A DNA stretch of 64,000 nucleotides from Serratia rhizosphaerae (GCF_009817885.1 NZ_CP041764.1:3906001-3970000); one strand, 5' to 3'; positions 35,741 to 44,783 are shown, numbered from the stretch's first letter. The notes: a model not told the origin generated them from the sequence alone. A program made the numbers and translations.

Positions 35741-36319
35741 TCAGCTGTTGTTGGTCAACACCCGCCGCGCTTCGTGATAGCGCTTGTTCCAGTAAACGTT
35801 GGACAGTTTGGAAATCATCACGCCATTGCTGGTCGACGCATGAACGAACTGATCGTTGCCCAGATAGATGCCGACATGGCGGCCGGTGGAACCGGAGCGG
35901 AACAGTACCAGGTCGCCCGGACGCAGCTTGCTGCGCTGCACTCTCTTGCCCATATCTTCCTGCTGATAGGTTGAGCGCGGCAGATCCATGCCGAACTGCT
36001 CGCGGAAGGTGCGTTGCACAAAGGCGGAGCAGTCGATGCCGCGTTTGCTTTCGCCGCCCAGGCGGTAGCGAACGCCTTTCCAGTCGGCATACTGGTCCAG
36101 AATTTTTGACTTGATGTCAACATTACGCACCATGGCCTCGAATTCATCCTGAGAGGCTTGCAGTAAAAGACCGTCTTTGTCATTAACTGCACGCATCTCA
36201 GTTTGCGCGCTATCCGGATTGGCCGTGTGAGTCGAACTACATGCGGAGAGCAGGACCGCTGCCGCCATTGCGGGTACCAACCGCAACATGTATCTCAGAA
36301 AAGGTTGAGATTTGACCAT
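35741..36319 (-). CDS. mepS: murein DD-endopeptidase MepS (Spr)
   Basis: Outer-membrane lipoprotein and NlpC/P60 peptidoglycan endopeptidase of 192 residues that cleaves D-Ala-mDAP crosslinks during wall growth. The lipobox VLLSAC places the lipid Cys at residue 27. The catalytic Cys97 is in RGIDCSAFV, His148 in GRHVGIYLG and His160 in QFVHAST. It is degraded by NlpI-Prc in E. coli. Position between lpxT and pdeN is conserved apart from the inserted TetR gene. Confidence 0.95.
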   Translation of the reverse strand: MVKSQPFLRYMLRLVPAMAAAVLLSACSSTHTANPDSAQTEMRAVNDKDGLLLQASQDEFEAMVRNVDIKSKILDQYADWKGVRYRLGGESKRGIDCSAFVQRTFREQFGMDLPRSTYQQEDMGKRVQRSKLRPGDLVLFRSGSTGRHVGIYLGNDQFVHASTSNGVMISKLSNVYWNKRYHEARRVLTNNS

Positions 36320-36730
36320 TGTTCTTGAATTCCCTTGAAGTCCTTAACGACGAATGTCGCCACCTGAAAAATGCCAAACTGAACGAGGCCGAATTGCACT
36401 TCGGTTTATCTGCCATCGGCAAACGGCAAAAAAATGTGCTGTAACGCACACTTTTCACGGTTTTAATACCGAAAAGTGATAAAACAGGCGCAAACGTTAA
36501 AGAGATTACCGGAAGATATAGGGGATTGCGAGCCTTTTTCTCTCACTTTTTTATGTGAGTTTGCGATGTAACATAATGTAAAACTTCAGGTAAAAAAAAC
36601 AAACCCTGTTTAGGCGATTTTGGCGAGCAACGGCGGGGTGAAATAAGGCCGGAAGCGGGGACAACGATGCGGACGATTTGAGGGGTATTTCCCCCGCAGC
36701 GGATGCCTGGCGGGGGAAGATAACGTTGAC
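36320..36730. other. gap upstream of mepS
   Basis: It holds the mepS promoter/leader and the end of lpxT. A TTCCCCCGC/GCGGGGGAA hairpin near 36688-36719 may end lpxT transcription. No gene was seen. Confidence 0.5.
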
Positions 36731-37441
36731 TTATGACCGGCCCGGGCGGTGTTTGCCGGGCAACAGGCGATTTAACCCATCAATCAGGGCGTCGCAGGCC
36801 GGCGTCATCAGCCACCAGCTGGCGCCGACCAACACCACGGACAGCGAGCCGACCGCAATATCGGTAAACCAGTGCGCGCCGATCATCACCCGCGGCAGCG
36901 AAAACACCACGGCGATCGCCAGGGCGACCATAAAGGCCCATGCGCTAAAGTAACGCAGCATAAAGCAGGCGAAAATAATCAGCATCATGCCGTGATCGCC
37001 GGGGAAGCTGTCGCTGGAGGCATCTTTGGTCGGAATGCCGGTCAGTTCGCTGACGCGATTGATATTATCAAAGGTCAGGGTCGGGCTGGGGTGTTTCACC
37101 GGCAGCAGGTGCCCTAACTGGTTCAGCACCACCGCAGTCAACAGCATCACCACGCCGGTCACCAGCAAACGGCGGCGGCCGCTGGCGTCCTGTTTCAGAT
37201 AAAAATGGAGGTACAGCAGCCCCATGGCGATCAGTGAAATGCCGTCAAAGGCGCGGTTATTGGTAATGGCGACCAGATGCAAAAACGTTGGGTCGCTGGC
37301 CAGATGCTGGTTAAAGAAGAAGAAAATGGCCGAATCCAGGTTAAACCACAGCCCGTGGTTGGCAGGCAAATACCAGGACAAAAATAAGACGATGCCCAGG
37401 ATATTAAGGAGCAGAATACGGGGAAGATTGCGGCGCGTCAT
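36731..37441 (-). CDS. lpxT: lipid A 1-diphosphate synthase LpxT (YeiU)
   Basis: PAP2-family membrane enzyme of 236 residues that transfers phosphate from undecaprenyl pyrophosphate to lipid A at position 1. Phosphatase motifs are KHPSPTL, the variant SSDSFPGDHGMM near residue 145, and SLPRVMIGAHWFTDIAVG near 185. Six hydrophobic helices are visible. Orthology is supported by position between yeiR and mepS and by length (237 in E. coli). Confidence 0.93.
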   Translation of the reverse strand: MTRRNLPRILLLNILGIVLFLSWYLPANHGLWFNLDSAIFFFFNQHLASDPTFLHLVAITNNRAFDGISLIAMGLLYLHFYLKQDASGRRRLLVTGVVMLLTAVVLNQLGHLLPVKHPSPTLTFDNINRVSELTGIPTKDASSDSFPGDHGMMLIIFACFMLRYFSAWAFMVALAIAVVFSLPRVMIGAHWFTDIAVGSLSVVLVGASWWLMTPACDALIDGLNRLLPGKHRPGRS

Positions 37442-37489
37442 GAAATAACCTGTGTCGATAGTCAGAAAACGATGATAACGGTAAAGCCG

Positions 37490-38464
37490 TCAGCCTAAAC
37501 GAATCTTAAACAAAGCCGATTGCAGCGCATTCCAGTCAGCATCTTCACTGTGAATCAACTCAATGCGGCTATCCAACGGCGGCGTGGGGCGGGTTTCAAT
37601 ACTCAGATCCTGCCCCTGACGGTTGATGACCAGCGTGCCTTCAGCGATGCGCACTACGCCTTTGGCGCGGTCAACCGGCGCCAGTCGGATCCACTCCATC
37701 ATGCCGATGGTGTCAAACTCGGTATCGCCGTCAAAAATCCAGCCGCAGGCGGTGTAGCCTTGCCCCTGGTTCAGCGCCCGGCGCCAGCGCGCGTTGGACG
37801 GCAGACGCAATGCGGCCAGCCCCTGCTTCGCGGCGTGCGCATGGTGATGTTGTCCATCGGGTAATTCCGCGTGGTTGGTGCGCGGCAGGTCGAGCAGCGC
37901 GACGTCCATCTGCCCGCGCTCAATCTGGTATACCGGCCGGCCGGCGGCGGCGTTTTCCTGCCAGCTTTGCAGCGCGTCGCGGTCGGCATCCTGCCAGACG
38001 TCGCGTTTGTTCGCCATAATCAGGTCGGCGGCTGCCAGCTGATCGCGGAAGTTTTCATTATCACGGTAGCGCGTTTCCCGTAGCTGGCGGGCGTCCAGCA
38101 GACAAACCGTGGCGCGCAGATCGATCCAGCCGCCGTAGGTTTCCTGCGTCAGCAGCGACAGGATCTGCTTCGGGTGGCCGAGCCCGGTGGGTTCAATCAG
38201 CAGCCGATCGGGTTTGGCCTGCTGCAGCAACATGTTCAGCCCGACCTGCATCGGCAGTCCGTTGACACAGCACATACAGCCACCGGGGATCTCTTTCAGC
38301 ACGGCGCCGGAATCGGCCAGCAGCGCACCATCAATCCCGATTTCGCCAAACTCATTGACCAACACCGCCCAGCGTTCATTTTCCGGCTTGTTCGCCAACA
38401 GGTGACGGATAGTGGTGGTTTTGCCGCTGCCGAGGAAGCCGGTGATCAGGTTGGTTTTCGTCAT
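37490..38464 (-). CDS. yeiR: zinc-binding GTPase YeiR
   Basis: COG0523 G3E-family GTPase of 324 residues, E. coli YeiR orthologue. Walker A is GFLGSGKTT at residues 9-17, the metal-binding CxCC is GGCMCCV near residue 62, and the base motif NKRD is near 152. A His-rich loop (DGQHHHAHAAKQG) near residue 206 likely binds zinc. Such proteins are thought to be metallochaperones active in zinc shortage. No Zur box was recognised upstream. The start is 23 nt inside the gene-free upstream region and matches the family. Confidence 0.92.
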   Translation of the reverse strand: MTKTNLITGFLGSGKTTTIRHLLANKPENERWAVLVNEFGEIGIDGALLADSGAVLKEIPGGCMCCVNGLPMQVGLNMLLQQAKPDRLLIEPTGLGHPKQILSLLTQETYGGWIDLRATVCLLDARQLRETRYRDNENFRDQLAAADLIMANKRDVWQDADRDALQSWQENAAAGRPVYQIERGQMDVALLDLPRTNHAELPDGQHHHAHAAKQGLAALRLPSNARWRRALNQGQGYTACGWIFDGDTEFDTIGMMEWIRLAPVDRAKGVVRIAEGTLVINRQGQDLSIETRPTPPLDSRIELIHSEDADWNALQSALFKIRLG

Positions 38465-38784
38465 AAATAGATTCCTGATGTTAATTTATTTAACGGTACA
38501 ATTATTGAGCATTATTGATGGGATTATGGGTAACTATCCCGGACACGTGTGCTGAGTCACAAATCTTGCAGATAAAAATGCGCCTTTCTGGTTTCAAAAT
38601 CCATCTTGCGATACAAGAAATTTCCTAGGAAAAATCACTACCATTAATATGGGATTTGTTGTTATTAGCTTGTTTTTACGCTGTTAATTGAGTAAATACC
38701 CAACAAACATTGCGCCTTTTCTTGAGATTATTCTTATGAATATCTCCTATGTTTAAATTGGCTTAATAAAAATATGAGGTGGCC
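38465..38784. other. AT-rich gap yeiR / fimbrial-like gene
   Basis: A divergent promoter region, AT-rich. The only notable feature is a TTTCCTAGGAAA palindrome near 38622. The ribosome site AGGTGG precedes the ATG at 38785. No gene was seen. Confidence 0.5.
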
Positions 38785-39093
38785 ATGAATACCCATAGGT
38801 TTATCACTGTCGCAGGTGCATTGTGTTTATGGATGATGGCCGGCCATGCCGGCGCGCTCGGCGGCACCGTCCATTTTATTGGCGCAGTGGTGGAAGGCCC
38901 TTGCGAGCTGAATATTACGGCAACGGGGGTGCGAATGGAATGTTATCGCAACGGACATAACTATCAAAGCCAGCATACTTTGCCGAACGTCGAGACGACG
39001 CATAAAGAATTGCCGCAGCATTTAGGCACGACGGAGATTCGCTGGCTGGACCAGCAACACCAGCTCGCCGTGATGACGGTGGACTATCGTTAA
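38785..39093 (+). CDS. small secreted fimbrial-like protein (orphan)
   Basis: Exported protein of 102 residues. The signal peptide is MNTHRFITVAGALCLWMM with cleavage around AGHAGALG. The mature start GGTVHFIGAVVEGPCELN is the typical N-terminal strand of type 1 fimbrial subunits, and two cysteines (C at EGPCEL and RMECYR) could form the usual disulphide. It is shorter than a pilin (about 150-180 residues), and no usher, chaperone or other pilin lies nearby. A GTG six nt upstream is an alternative start. It may be a decayed or specialised pilin; the function is unknown. Confidence 0.7.
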   Translation: MNTHRFITVAGALCLWMMAGHAGALGGTVHFIGAVVEGPCELNITATGVRMECYRNGHNYQSQHTLPNVETTHKELPQHLGTTEIRWLDQQHQLAVMTVDYR

Positions 39094-39097
39094 AGCC

Positions 39098-39131
39098 CGG
39101 CCATGCCGGGAGCAATTGCCCGGCATGGCCG
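39098..39131. terminator. hairpin between fimbrial-like gene and yeiQ
   Basis: Perfect 13-bp arms CGGCCATGCCGGG / CCCGGCATGGCCG with an 8-nt loop lie between convergent stops; there is no T-tract. Confidence 0.6.
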
Positions 39132-39138
39132 AGGGTGC

Positions 39139-40617
39139 TTATTCCCCTTTACTGACCCATTCCTGTACCGTCTGGCGCGCGCCGCAATCGCGCAGCGACA
39201 GATAGGCCTGCGTCACCGCTGCGACAAACGCCGGGTCCTTCGGCAACGCCTCGCCAAAAATGGCATTTAACGCCAGCAGTTGCTGCACCCGTTGCTCGTC
39301 GTCCGGCGTGCTGCTGACTACCTGTTGCAGGGCGTTCAGCATCGGGTCGCGAATATCTATCGGCTGCCCGGCGTCGTCAACGCCGCTGACGTAGCGCATC
39401 CATCCCGCGACGCCCAGCGCCAGACCGGCATAATCGCCGCCGTGCGCCAGGTGCCAGCGCACGGAATCCAGCATACGCTGCGGCAGCTTTTGCGAGCCGT
39501 CCATGGCGATTTGCCAGGTACGGTGCTGCAGCGCCGGGTTACTGTAACGTTCGATCAACTGGTCGGCATAGGCGGCGAGATCGATGCCGCTGACGCTGAG
39601 CGTCGGCGCCTGTTCTGCCAGCATCAGCCGGCGAGCGGCCTGGCGGTAGCCGGCGTCCGTCATGCAGTCATTGATGTGCTGGTAACCGGCAAGATAGCCG
39701 AGGTAGGCAAGGAAGGAGTGGCTGCCGTTCAGCATACGCAGTTTCATCTGCTCGAACGGCAGGACGTCATCCACCAGCTGCGCGCCGGCGACCTCCCACT
39801 CGGGGCGGCCGGCGACGAAATTGTCTTCCACCACCCACTGAATAAACGGCTCGCAGGCGATGGCGCACTCATCCTGGACGCCGCCCAGCGCGGTTGCAAT
39901 TTCATCCAGCGTTTCCGGCGTGGCCGCCGGCACGATGCGATCGACCATGGTGCTGGGGAAGGTGACCTGCTCCGCGATCCATTCCGCCAGGTCGGCATCG
40001 CGCGCCTGCGCCAGATCGATCACCGCATGGCGCACGACGCGGCCGTTTTCCGGAATATTATCGCAGGACAATACGGTAAACGGCGACAGGCCGCGCTGAC
40101 GGCGCAGGCGCAGGGCTTCAACCAGCAGTCCCGGCACGCTGTTCGGCTGGCCGGGGTTGGCCAGATCGTCGCGGATCGCCTGATGCTGTAGATCCAGTCG
40201 TCCGCTGCCGGGTTCGATGCAGTAGCCTTTTTCGGTGATGGTCATGGACACGATCGCCACCTGCGGTTCGGCGAGTTTTTCCAGCACCGCCTCCACGCCT
40301 TCCAGTTTACGGTGGACGCTTTCATGCACCGCGCCGATGACGATCGCCTGATTACCGGCAGCGCCTTTTTCCAGCACCGTATAACGGTGATCCTGCCGGC
40401 GCAGCGTTTCAAACAGCTTGTCGCCGCTGAACTGGCTGATTTCACACAGCCCCCAGTCGCCGCCCTGACGGTTAAGCACTCGGTCGGTCAGTAATGCCTG
40501 ATGAGCGCGGTGAAATGCGCCAAAGCCGATATGCACGATGCGGCTGCGCAGGGCGCTGCGGTCGTAACTCGGCTGTTGGACATCGGCGGGAAGCGGCTGG
40601 TTGGCGATCGTGTTCAT
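39139..40617 (-). CDS. yeiQ: mannitol dehydrogenase-family oxidoreductase YeiQ
   Basis: NAD-dependent polyol/hexuronate oxidoreductase of 492 residues, closer to E. coli YeiQ (MNTIA start, LLTDRVLNRQGGDWG, EISQFSGD) than to UxuB. NAD-binding RIVHIGFGAFHRAHQA is near residue 27. The catalytic-domain block KLRMLNGSHSFLAYLGYL with conserved Lys/Asn/His is near residue 295. It is divergent from uxuA, so here it probably acts as the D-mannonate oxidoreductase (fructuronate reductase) partner of that dehydratase. Substrate is an inference from context. Confidence 0.87.
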   Translation of the reverse strand: MNTIANQPLPADVQQPSYDRSALRSRIVHIGFGAFHRAHQALLTDRVLNRQGGDWGLCEISQFSGDKLFETLRRQDHRYTVLEKGAAGNQAIVIGAVHESVHRKLEGVEAVLEKLAEPQVAIVSMTITEKGYCIEPGSGRLDLQHQAIRDDLANPGQPNSVPGLLVEALRLRRQRGLSPFTVLSCDNIPENGRVVRHAVIDLAQARDADLAEWIAEQVTFPSTMVDRIVPAATPETLDEIATALGGVQDECAIACEPFIQWVVEDNFVAGRPEWEVAGAQLVDDVLPFEQMKLRMLNGSHSFLAYLGYLAGYQHINDCMTDAGYRQAARRLMLAEQAPTLSVSGIDLAAYADQLIERYSNPALQHRTWQIAMDGSQKLPQRMLDSVRWHLAHGGDYAGLALGVAGWMRYVSGVDDAGQPIDIRDPMLNALQQVVSSTPDDEQRVQQLLALNAIFGEALPKDPAFVAAVTQAYLSLRDCGARQTVQEWVSKGE

Positions 40618-40948
40618 GCAAAGCTCCGTAGCAAAGTAAAAGGCTGGCCGGCAGCGCTAAAGCTATCAGACCAGTTGGCCGTGCGTTATTGTTGAAGCAG
40701 CGTGCGGACGGCACTGCATCCAGAGTGCCATAGCCGCCGCTGCAACGTTAGTCATTACGCCGCTGTCATGGCAAATAAACTGGGAAGCGTGAGATGGATC
40801 AATCAAACGAAGTTTGCATTTTGACAGCCGGCTACGAAAGAGTAAGTTAAAGATGAATGACATCTATCGCAAGTTGGTATAACAACATTCTCTAAAATAT
40901 GCGATCTGCCTCACCACCGGCGATCGGCAAGCGCAATAAGGATACGGT
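40618..40948. promoter_or_regulatory. divergent yeiQ-uxuA control region
   Basis: It has no gene. The palindrome GTTGGTATAACAAC at 40873-40886, within AAGTTGGTATAACAACATT, resembles ExuR/UxuR (GntR-family) operators of the hexuronate regulon and lies about 65 nt before uxuA. The rest shows only promoter-like AT stretches. Confidence 0.5.
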
Positions 40949-42139
40949 ATGGAACAAACGTGGCGTTGGTACGGGCCGAATGACCCGGTTTCTCTGGATG
41001 ATGTGCGTCAGGCGGGCGCCAGCGGCGTGGTGACGGCGTTGCACCATATTGCCAACGGGGAGGTGTGGCCGGTCGACGAGATCAAGGCGCGCCAAGCGCT
41101 GTTAGCGGAGAAGGGGCTGGTCTGGTCGGTGGTGGAAAGTATCCCGGTGCATGAGGATATTAAAACCCAGCGCGGCGATGCTGCACGCTACATTGCCAAC
41201 TACCAGCAGTCGCTGCGTAATCTGGCGGCCTGCGGTATCGATACCGTGTGCTACAACTTTATGCCGATCCTTGACTGGACGCGCACCGATCTGGCGTATC
41301 AATTGCCGGACGGCTCCAAGGCGCTGCGTTTCGATCAGATCGCTTTTGCCGCCTTCGATCTGCATATTCTGCAGCGCGCCGGCGCGGAGCAGGATTACAG
41401 CGCCGAGGAACAGACGCAGGCGCAGGCGTATTTCGCCGCGATGAGCGAGGCGGACATCGCCAAACTGACCGGTAATATTATCGCCGGTTTACCGGGGGCG
41501 GAGGAGGGCTACACGCTTGAGCAGTTCCGCGCGCGTCTGGCCGAGTATGACGGTATTGATAAGGCGCAGCTGCGGCAGAATATGGCCGTCTTTCTGCAGG
41601 CGATCGTGCCGGTGGCGGAAGAGGTGGGCATTCGTCTGGCGGTGCACCCGGACGATCCGCCGCGTCCGATCCTCGGCCTGCCGCGCATCGTCTCCACCAT
41701 TGAGGATATGCAGTGGCTGAAAGCGTGCGTCGACAGCCTCCATAACGGCTTCACCATGTGCACCGGCTCTTACGGCGTGCGCGCCGATAACGATCTGGTC
41801 AAGATGATTGAAATCTTCGGCGATCGCATTCACTTCACCCACCTGCGCGCTACCTGCCGCGAAGAGAACCCGAAAACCTTCCACGAGGGCGCGCACCTGC
41901 AGGGGGATGTCGATATGGTGGCGGTGATTGAGGCGATCCTGAGCGAAGAGCAGCGCCGGCTGCGCGCCGGCGACCGCCGGCCGATTCCGATGCGTCCGGA
42001 CCACGGCCATCAGATGCTGGATGATTTGCGTAAGAAAACCAATCCCGGCTATTCGGCCATTGGTCGTCTGAAAGGGCTGGCGGAAATTCGCGGCGTGGAG
42101 CTGGCGCTCAAACGGCGTTTTTTTCCTGAACTACTGTAG
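40949..42139 (+). CDS. uxuA: D-mannonate dehydratase UxuA
   Basis: Mannonate dehydratase of 396 residues (E. coli 394), converting D-mannonate to 2-keto-3-deoxygluconate in glucuronate catabolism. It starts MEQTWRWYGPNDPVSLDDVR. The xylose-isomerase-like TIM barrel has metal-ligand blocks LAVHPDDPPRPILGLPRI, CTGSYGVRADND, and HFTHLRAT. RPDHGHQMLDD near residue 350 closes the site. In E. coli uxuA lies elsewhere, with uxuB; here it is inserted between yeiQ and yeiP. Confidence 0.95.
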   Translation: MEQTWRWYGPNDPVSLDDVRQAGASGVVTALHHIANGEVWPVDEIKARQALLAEKGLVWSVVESIPVHEDIKTQRGDAARYIANYQQSLRNLAACGIDTVCYNFMPILDWTRTDLAYQLPDGSKALRFDQIAFAAFDLHILQRAGAEQDYSAEEQTQAQAYFAAMSEADIAKLTGNIIAGLPGAEEGYTLEQFRARLAEYDGIDKAQLRQNMAVFLQAIVPVAEEVGIRLAVHPDDPPRPILGLPRIVSTIEDMQWLKACVDSLHNGFTMCTGSYGVRADNDLVKMIEIFGDRIHFTHLRATCREENPKTFHEGAHLQGDVDMVAVIEAILSEEQRRLRAGDRRPIPMRPDHGHQMLDDLRKKTNPGYSAIGRLKGLAEIRGVELALKRRFFPELL

Positions 42140-42160
42140 AGAACTCATGAGCTGAAGTGT

Positions 42161-42287
42161 TAAATAAGCGTTATCGGCGCAGCCACTTTCCGCATGGACA
42201 GCGCGCAAGACCCGGAGCGTACTTGAAGTACGTGAGGAGTCTGAGCACTGCCCTAGCGGAAAGTGGCAAGTAAGATAGCTTATTTTA
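42161..42287. repeat. ERIC-type imperfect palindrome, about 127 bp
   Basis: The outer arms TAAATAAGC and GCTTATTTTA, then GCCACTTTCCGC and GCGGAAAGTGGC, pair across the element. The centre is GCGTACTTGAAGTACGTGAGGAG, as in ERIC/IRU repeats of enterobacteria, whose length is 124-127 bp. The right arm contains the yeiP stop codon, so the mRNA end of yeiP carries the fold. Confidence 0.8.
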
Positions 42288-42857
42288 GTCGGCACGGCTC
42301 ATGTAGCGCCGCTCGGCGATATGAATTCTGATCTTATCGCCGTTGCTCAGGTACTCCGGCACATGGATCACCAGGCCGGTGGCCATGGTCGCCGGTTTGT
42401 TGCGTGCGCTGGCGGAAGCGCCCTTGATGCCCGGTGCGGTGTCGACGATTTCCATATCCACGGTCTGCGGCAGTTCCAGCGCCAGCACCTGGCCGTCCAG
42501 CGTCAGTACCTGCATCCCCGGCAGGCCGCCTTCCGGAATAAACAACAGTTCGTCTTCGATCTGCTCTTTCTTGAAGATATACGGCGTGTAATCTTCTTCG
42601 TCCATAAACACGTACTCTTCACCGTCGATGTAGGAGAAGGTTACTTTACGGCGCGACAGCGAGATGGTGTCGAGGATATCGTCGCCTTTGAAGCGTTCTT
42701 CCACCTTCAGTCCGGTACGCACGTCGGAGAAGCGCATTTTGTACAGCGTGCTGGCGCCGCGGGCGCTCGGGCTCTGTACGTCGATATCTTTCACCAGCAG
42801 CAATTTACCGTTGTGGTTGATCGCCATGCCGCGTTTAATTTCGTTAGCTCTTGCCAT
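42285..42857 (-). CDS. yeiP: elongation factor P-like protein YeiP
   Basis: EF-P paralogue of 190 residues with three beta-barrel domains: KOW-like N-terminus (MARANEIKRGMAINHNGKL), central OB domain, and a C-terminal VIHVPEYLSNGDKIRIH. The residue at the tip of loop 3-4 lies in SPSARGASTL, where EF-P has its modified lysine; here it is Arg, as in other YeiP proteins. It helps ribosomes past difficult motifs. Its stop lies in the ERIC-type repeat. Confidence 0.95.
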   Translation of the reverse strand: MARANEIKRGMAINHNGKLLLVKDIDVQSPSARGASTLYKMRFSDVRTGLKVEERFKGDDILDTISLSRRKVTFSYIDGEEYVFMDEEDYTPYIFKKEQIEDELLFIPEGGLPGMQVLTLDGQVLALELPQTVDMEIVDTAPGIKGASASARNKPATMATGLVIHVPEYLSNGDKIRIHIAERRYMSRAD

Positions 42858-42950
42858 AAAAATAAACCTGTTTGTGAGGAGTCTTGGGAAGTTGCGACAA
42901 GTTACTCGCGCCGCGGCCTGCAGGCAAGTATCGCGCGCTAAAATAAACGG

Positions 42951-42981
42951 TGAAAAGGCGGGGCGGCTTGCCGTCCCGCCG
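42951..42981 (-). terminator. terminator after mtr
   Basis: On the minus strand GCGGGACGGC / GCCGCCCCGC forms a GC-rich stem followed by CTTTTC, just beyond the permease stop. Confidence 0.6.
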
Positions 42982-42987
42982 GCAGGG

Positions 42988-44229
42988 TTATTTAAATTCA
43001 GGCAGCATGCCCAGCAGCGCCAGACAGTGTGCGACGGCGTTAATCAGGCCGAAAAGAATAATAAAGGCAATCATGCCGCGGCCGCCGGGCGCACGATAGT
43101 CTGACTGCGCGAAACGGCGGCGGCTGGCGCGCGCCATCAGCGCCGGCACGATCACCGCCCACACCGTCGCCGCCAGGCCGGCAAAGCCGATGGCGTACAG
43201 GAAACCGTTCGGGAACAGCAGGGCCGCCAGCGTTGGCGGCGCGAAGGTCACCAGCGCGCTTTTGGCCCGTCCGCAGCCGTCATCGCTGAATTTGAAAAAG
43301 TCGGCAATATAGTCAAACAGGCCGAGCGATACGCCGAGGAATGAACTGGCCAGCGCCATATAGGAGAACACGTTCAGCAGTTGGCTGACGATCTGGCTGC
43401 TACTGTTGCCCATCTGCTTCAGCAGGCTGCCGATATTGCCGCCTTCGGCGATCACCTGTTTAAAGGCGTCGCGCGCGATATTGCCCTGAATCACGTACTG
43501 CCACAGGATGTAAATCGCCAGTGCCAGCAGCGTGCCGTACACCAGGCTGCGCACCACCGCGCGACTGTCTTTATGGTAATACTTCACCAGCCCCGGCACG
43601 TTGCCGTGATAGCCGAACGACGTCAGCAGATAGGGCAGCGCGGCCAGCGCATACGGCATGTAGCTGGCGTCGCTGTTATGCAGATCGAACAGCACCGCCG
43701 GCTGCACCTGAGTGAACATATTGCCGACCGACAGCGCGAAGGTAATCACCATGCCGCCGATAAGAATGGTGCTGAGCCGGTCGACGGCGCGCGTCGACAG
43801 CCAGACGATAAACGCCACCAGCACGGCAAACACCAGGCCGGCGCCGGTCTGGCCCACGCCGACGCTGTTCTCCAGCGTATGGGCGATAATCGAGCCGCCG
43901 GCGGAAATATAGGCGTAGGTCAGAATATACAGCACGAAGGCGATCGACAGGCCGTTGATGCCGCTCCAGACGTTGCCGAGCAGATCTTTGACCACGGTAT
44001 GGAAGCTGGCGCCGGCCGGGTAGTGCAGCGTGGCTTCCAGGATCATCAGGCCGGAAATCAGCATACAGGCCCAGGTATAAATCAGTAGCGCGACCGAACC
44101 GCTGAACCATACGCCGGAAGTTACAATAGGAATGGAGAACATACCGGCGCCGACGGCGGTGCCGGCAATGATCATGGCGCCGCCAAGTACTGAGGGGCGG
44201 GAAATTTTCTGGATACTGTCCGCAGACAT
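42988..44229 (-). CDS. mtr: tryptophan-specific permease Mtr
   Basis: Aromatic amino-acid:H+ symporter of 413 residues with about 11 helices. The match to E. coli Mtr is close: LGGAMIIAGTAVGAGMFSIP, AFVLYILTYAYISA, SFGYHGNVPGLVKYY, ASSFLGVSLGLFDYIADFF, and FPNGFLYAIGFAGLAATVWA. In E. coli mtr is elsewhere on the chromosome; here it sits between yeiP and yeiW. A TrpR-like operator 41 nt before the start supports tryptophan as substrate and repression by TrpR. Confidence 0.9.
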   Translation of the reverse strand: MSADSIQKISRPSVLGGAMIIAGTAVGAGMFSIPIVTSGVWFSGSVALLIYTWACMLISGLMILEATLHYPAGASFHTVVKDLLGNVWSGINGLSIAFVLYILTYAYISAGGSIIAHTLENSVGVGQTGAGLVFAVLVAFIVWLSTRAVDRLSTILIGGMVITFALSVGNMFTQVQPAVLFDLHNSDASYMPYALAALPYLLTSFGYHGNVPGLVKYYHKDSRAVVRSLVYGTLLALAIYILWQYVIQGNIARDAFKQVIAEGGNIGSLLKQMGNSSSQIVSQLLNVFSYMALASSFLGVSLGLFDYIADFFKFSDDGCGRAKSALVTFAPPTLAALLFPNGFLYAIGFAGLAATVWAVIVPALMARASRRRFAQSDYRAPGGRGMIAFIILFGLINAVAHCLALLGMLPEFK

Positions 44230-44269
44230 ACTGGCTCCTGGTGTGGCCGTTTAGCGCATTGGTTCTTTT

Positions 44270-44287
44270 GTACTAGCGTGATGGTAC
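44270..44287. promoter_or_regulatory. TrpR operator upstream of mtr
   Basis: GTACTAGCGTGATGGTAC is an 18-bp near-palindrome with the GTAC...GTAC spacing of trp operators. It resembles the E. coli mtr operator as remembered. It lies in the expected promoter position for the minus-strand permease gene. Confidence 0.75.
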
Positions 44288-44528
44288 GCGGTGGCGAGGT
44301 GCATGTAAAGGGCTTATTACGCATAAAGAGTGCATGATTGGCTGACAACATGGCACTATCTTGCATACCGAACCGAGTCAGCGGCGCTGACATCGCATTG
44401 TACCCGCAGTGGTTACCGGATGCTGACGTAGCGCGCCGCCGCAATCCGCGCAATAAAACTCAGGGGGCTGTATCGTTGCCGGGGCGCTTCTGGTATCGTC
44501 GCGCCTTTACCGTTACCGGGAGTTGCGT

Positions 44529-44783
44529 ATGGAATGCCGTATTGATTGTGGGGCCTGCTGTACCGCGCCTTCCATATCCAGCCCGATACCGGGCATGCCG
44601 GATGGCAAACCGGCTAATACTCCTTGTATCCATCTGGATGAGCGCCTGCGCTGCGGGTTGTTCCACTCGCCATTGCGCCCGAAAGTCTGCGCCGGTCTGC
44701 AGCCCAGCCGCGAGATGTGCGCCGGCAGTCGGGATGAGGCGCTGATCTATCTTATCCGCCTGGAGGCGGACACCGCCCCTTAA
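44529..44783 (+). CDS. yeiW: YkgJ-family cysteine-cluster protein YeiW
   Basis: Small UPF0153 protein of 84 residues, the same as E. coli YeiW, which also lies near fruB. Its metal-binding cysteines are in ECRIDCGACCTAP at the N-terminus, then NTPCIHL, LRCGLFHSPLRPKVCAGL. The pattern CxxxCxxCC is typical of zinc/iron-cluster YkgJ proteins. The ATG at 44529 was chosen over a TTG six nt upstream because it gives the family length. Function is unknown. Confidence 0.88.
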   Translation: MECRIDCGACCTAPSISSPIPGMPDGKPANTPCIHLDERLRCGLFHSPLRPKVCAGLQPSREMCAGSRDEALIYLIRLEADTAP

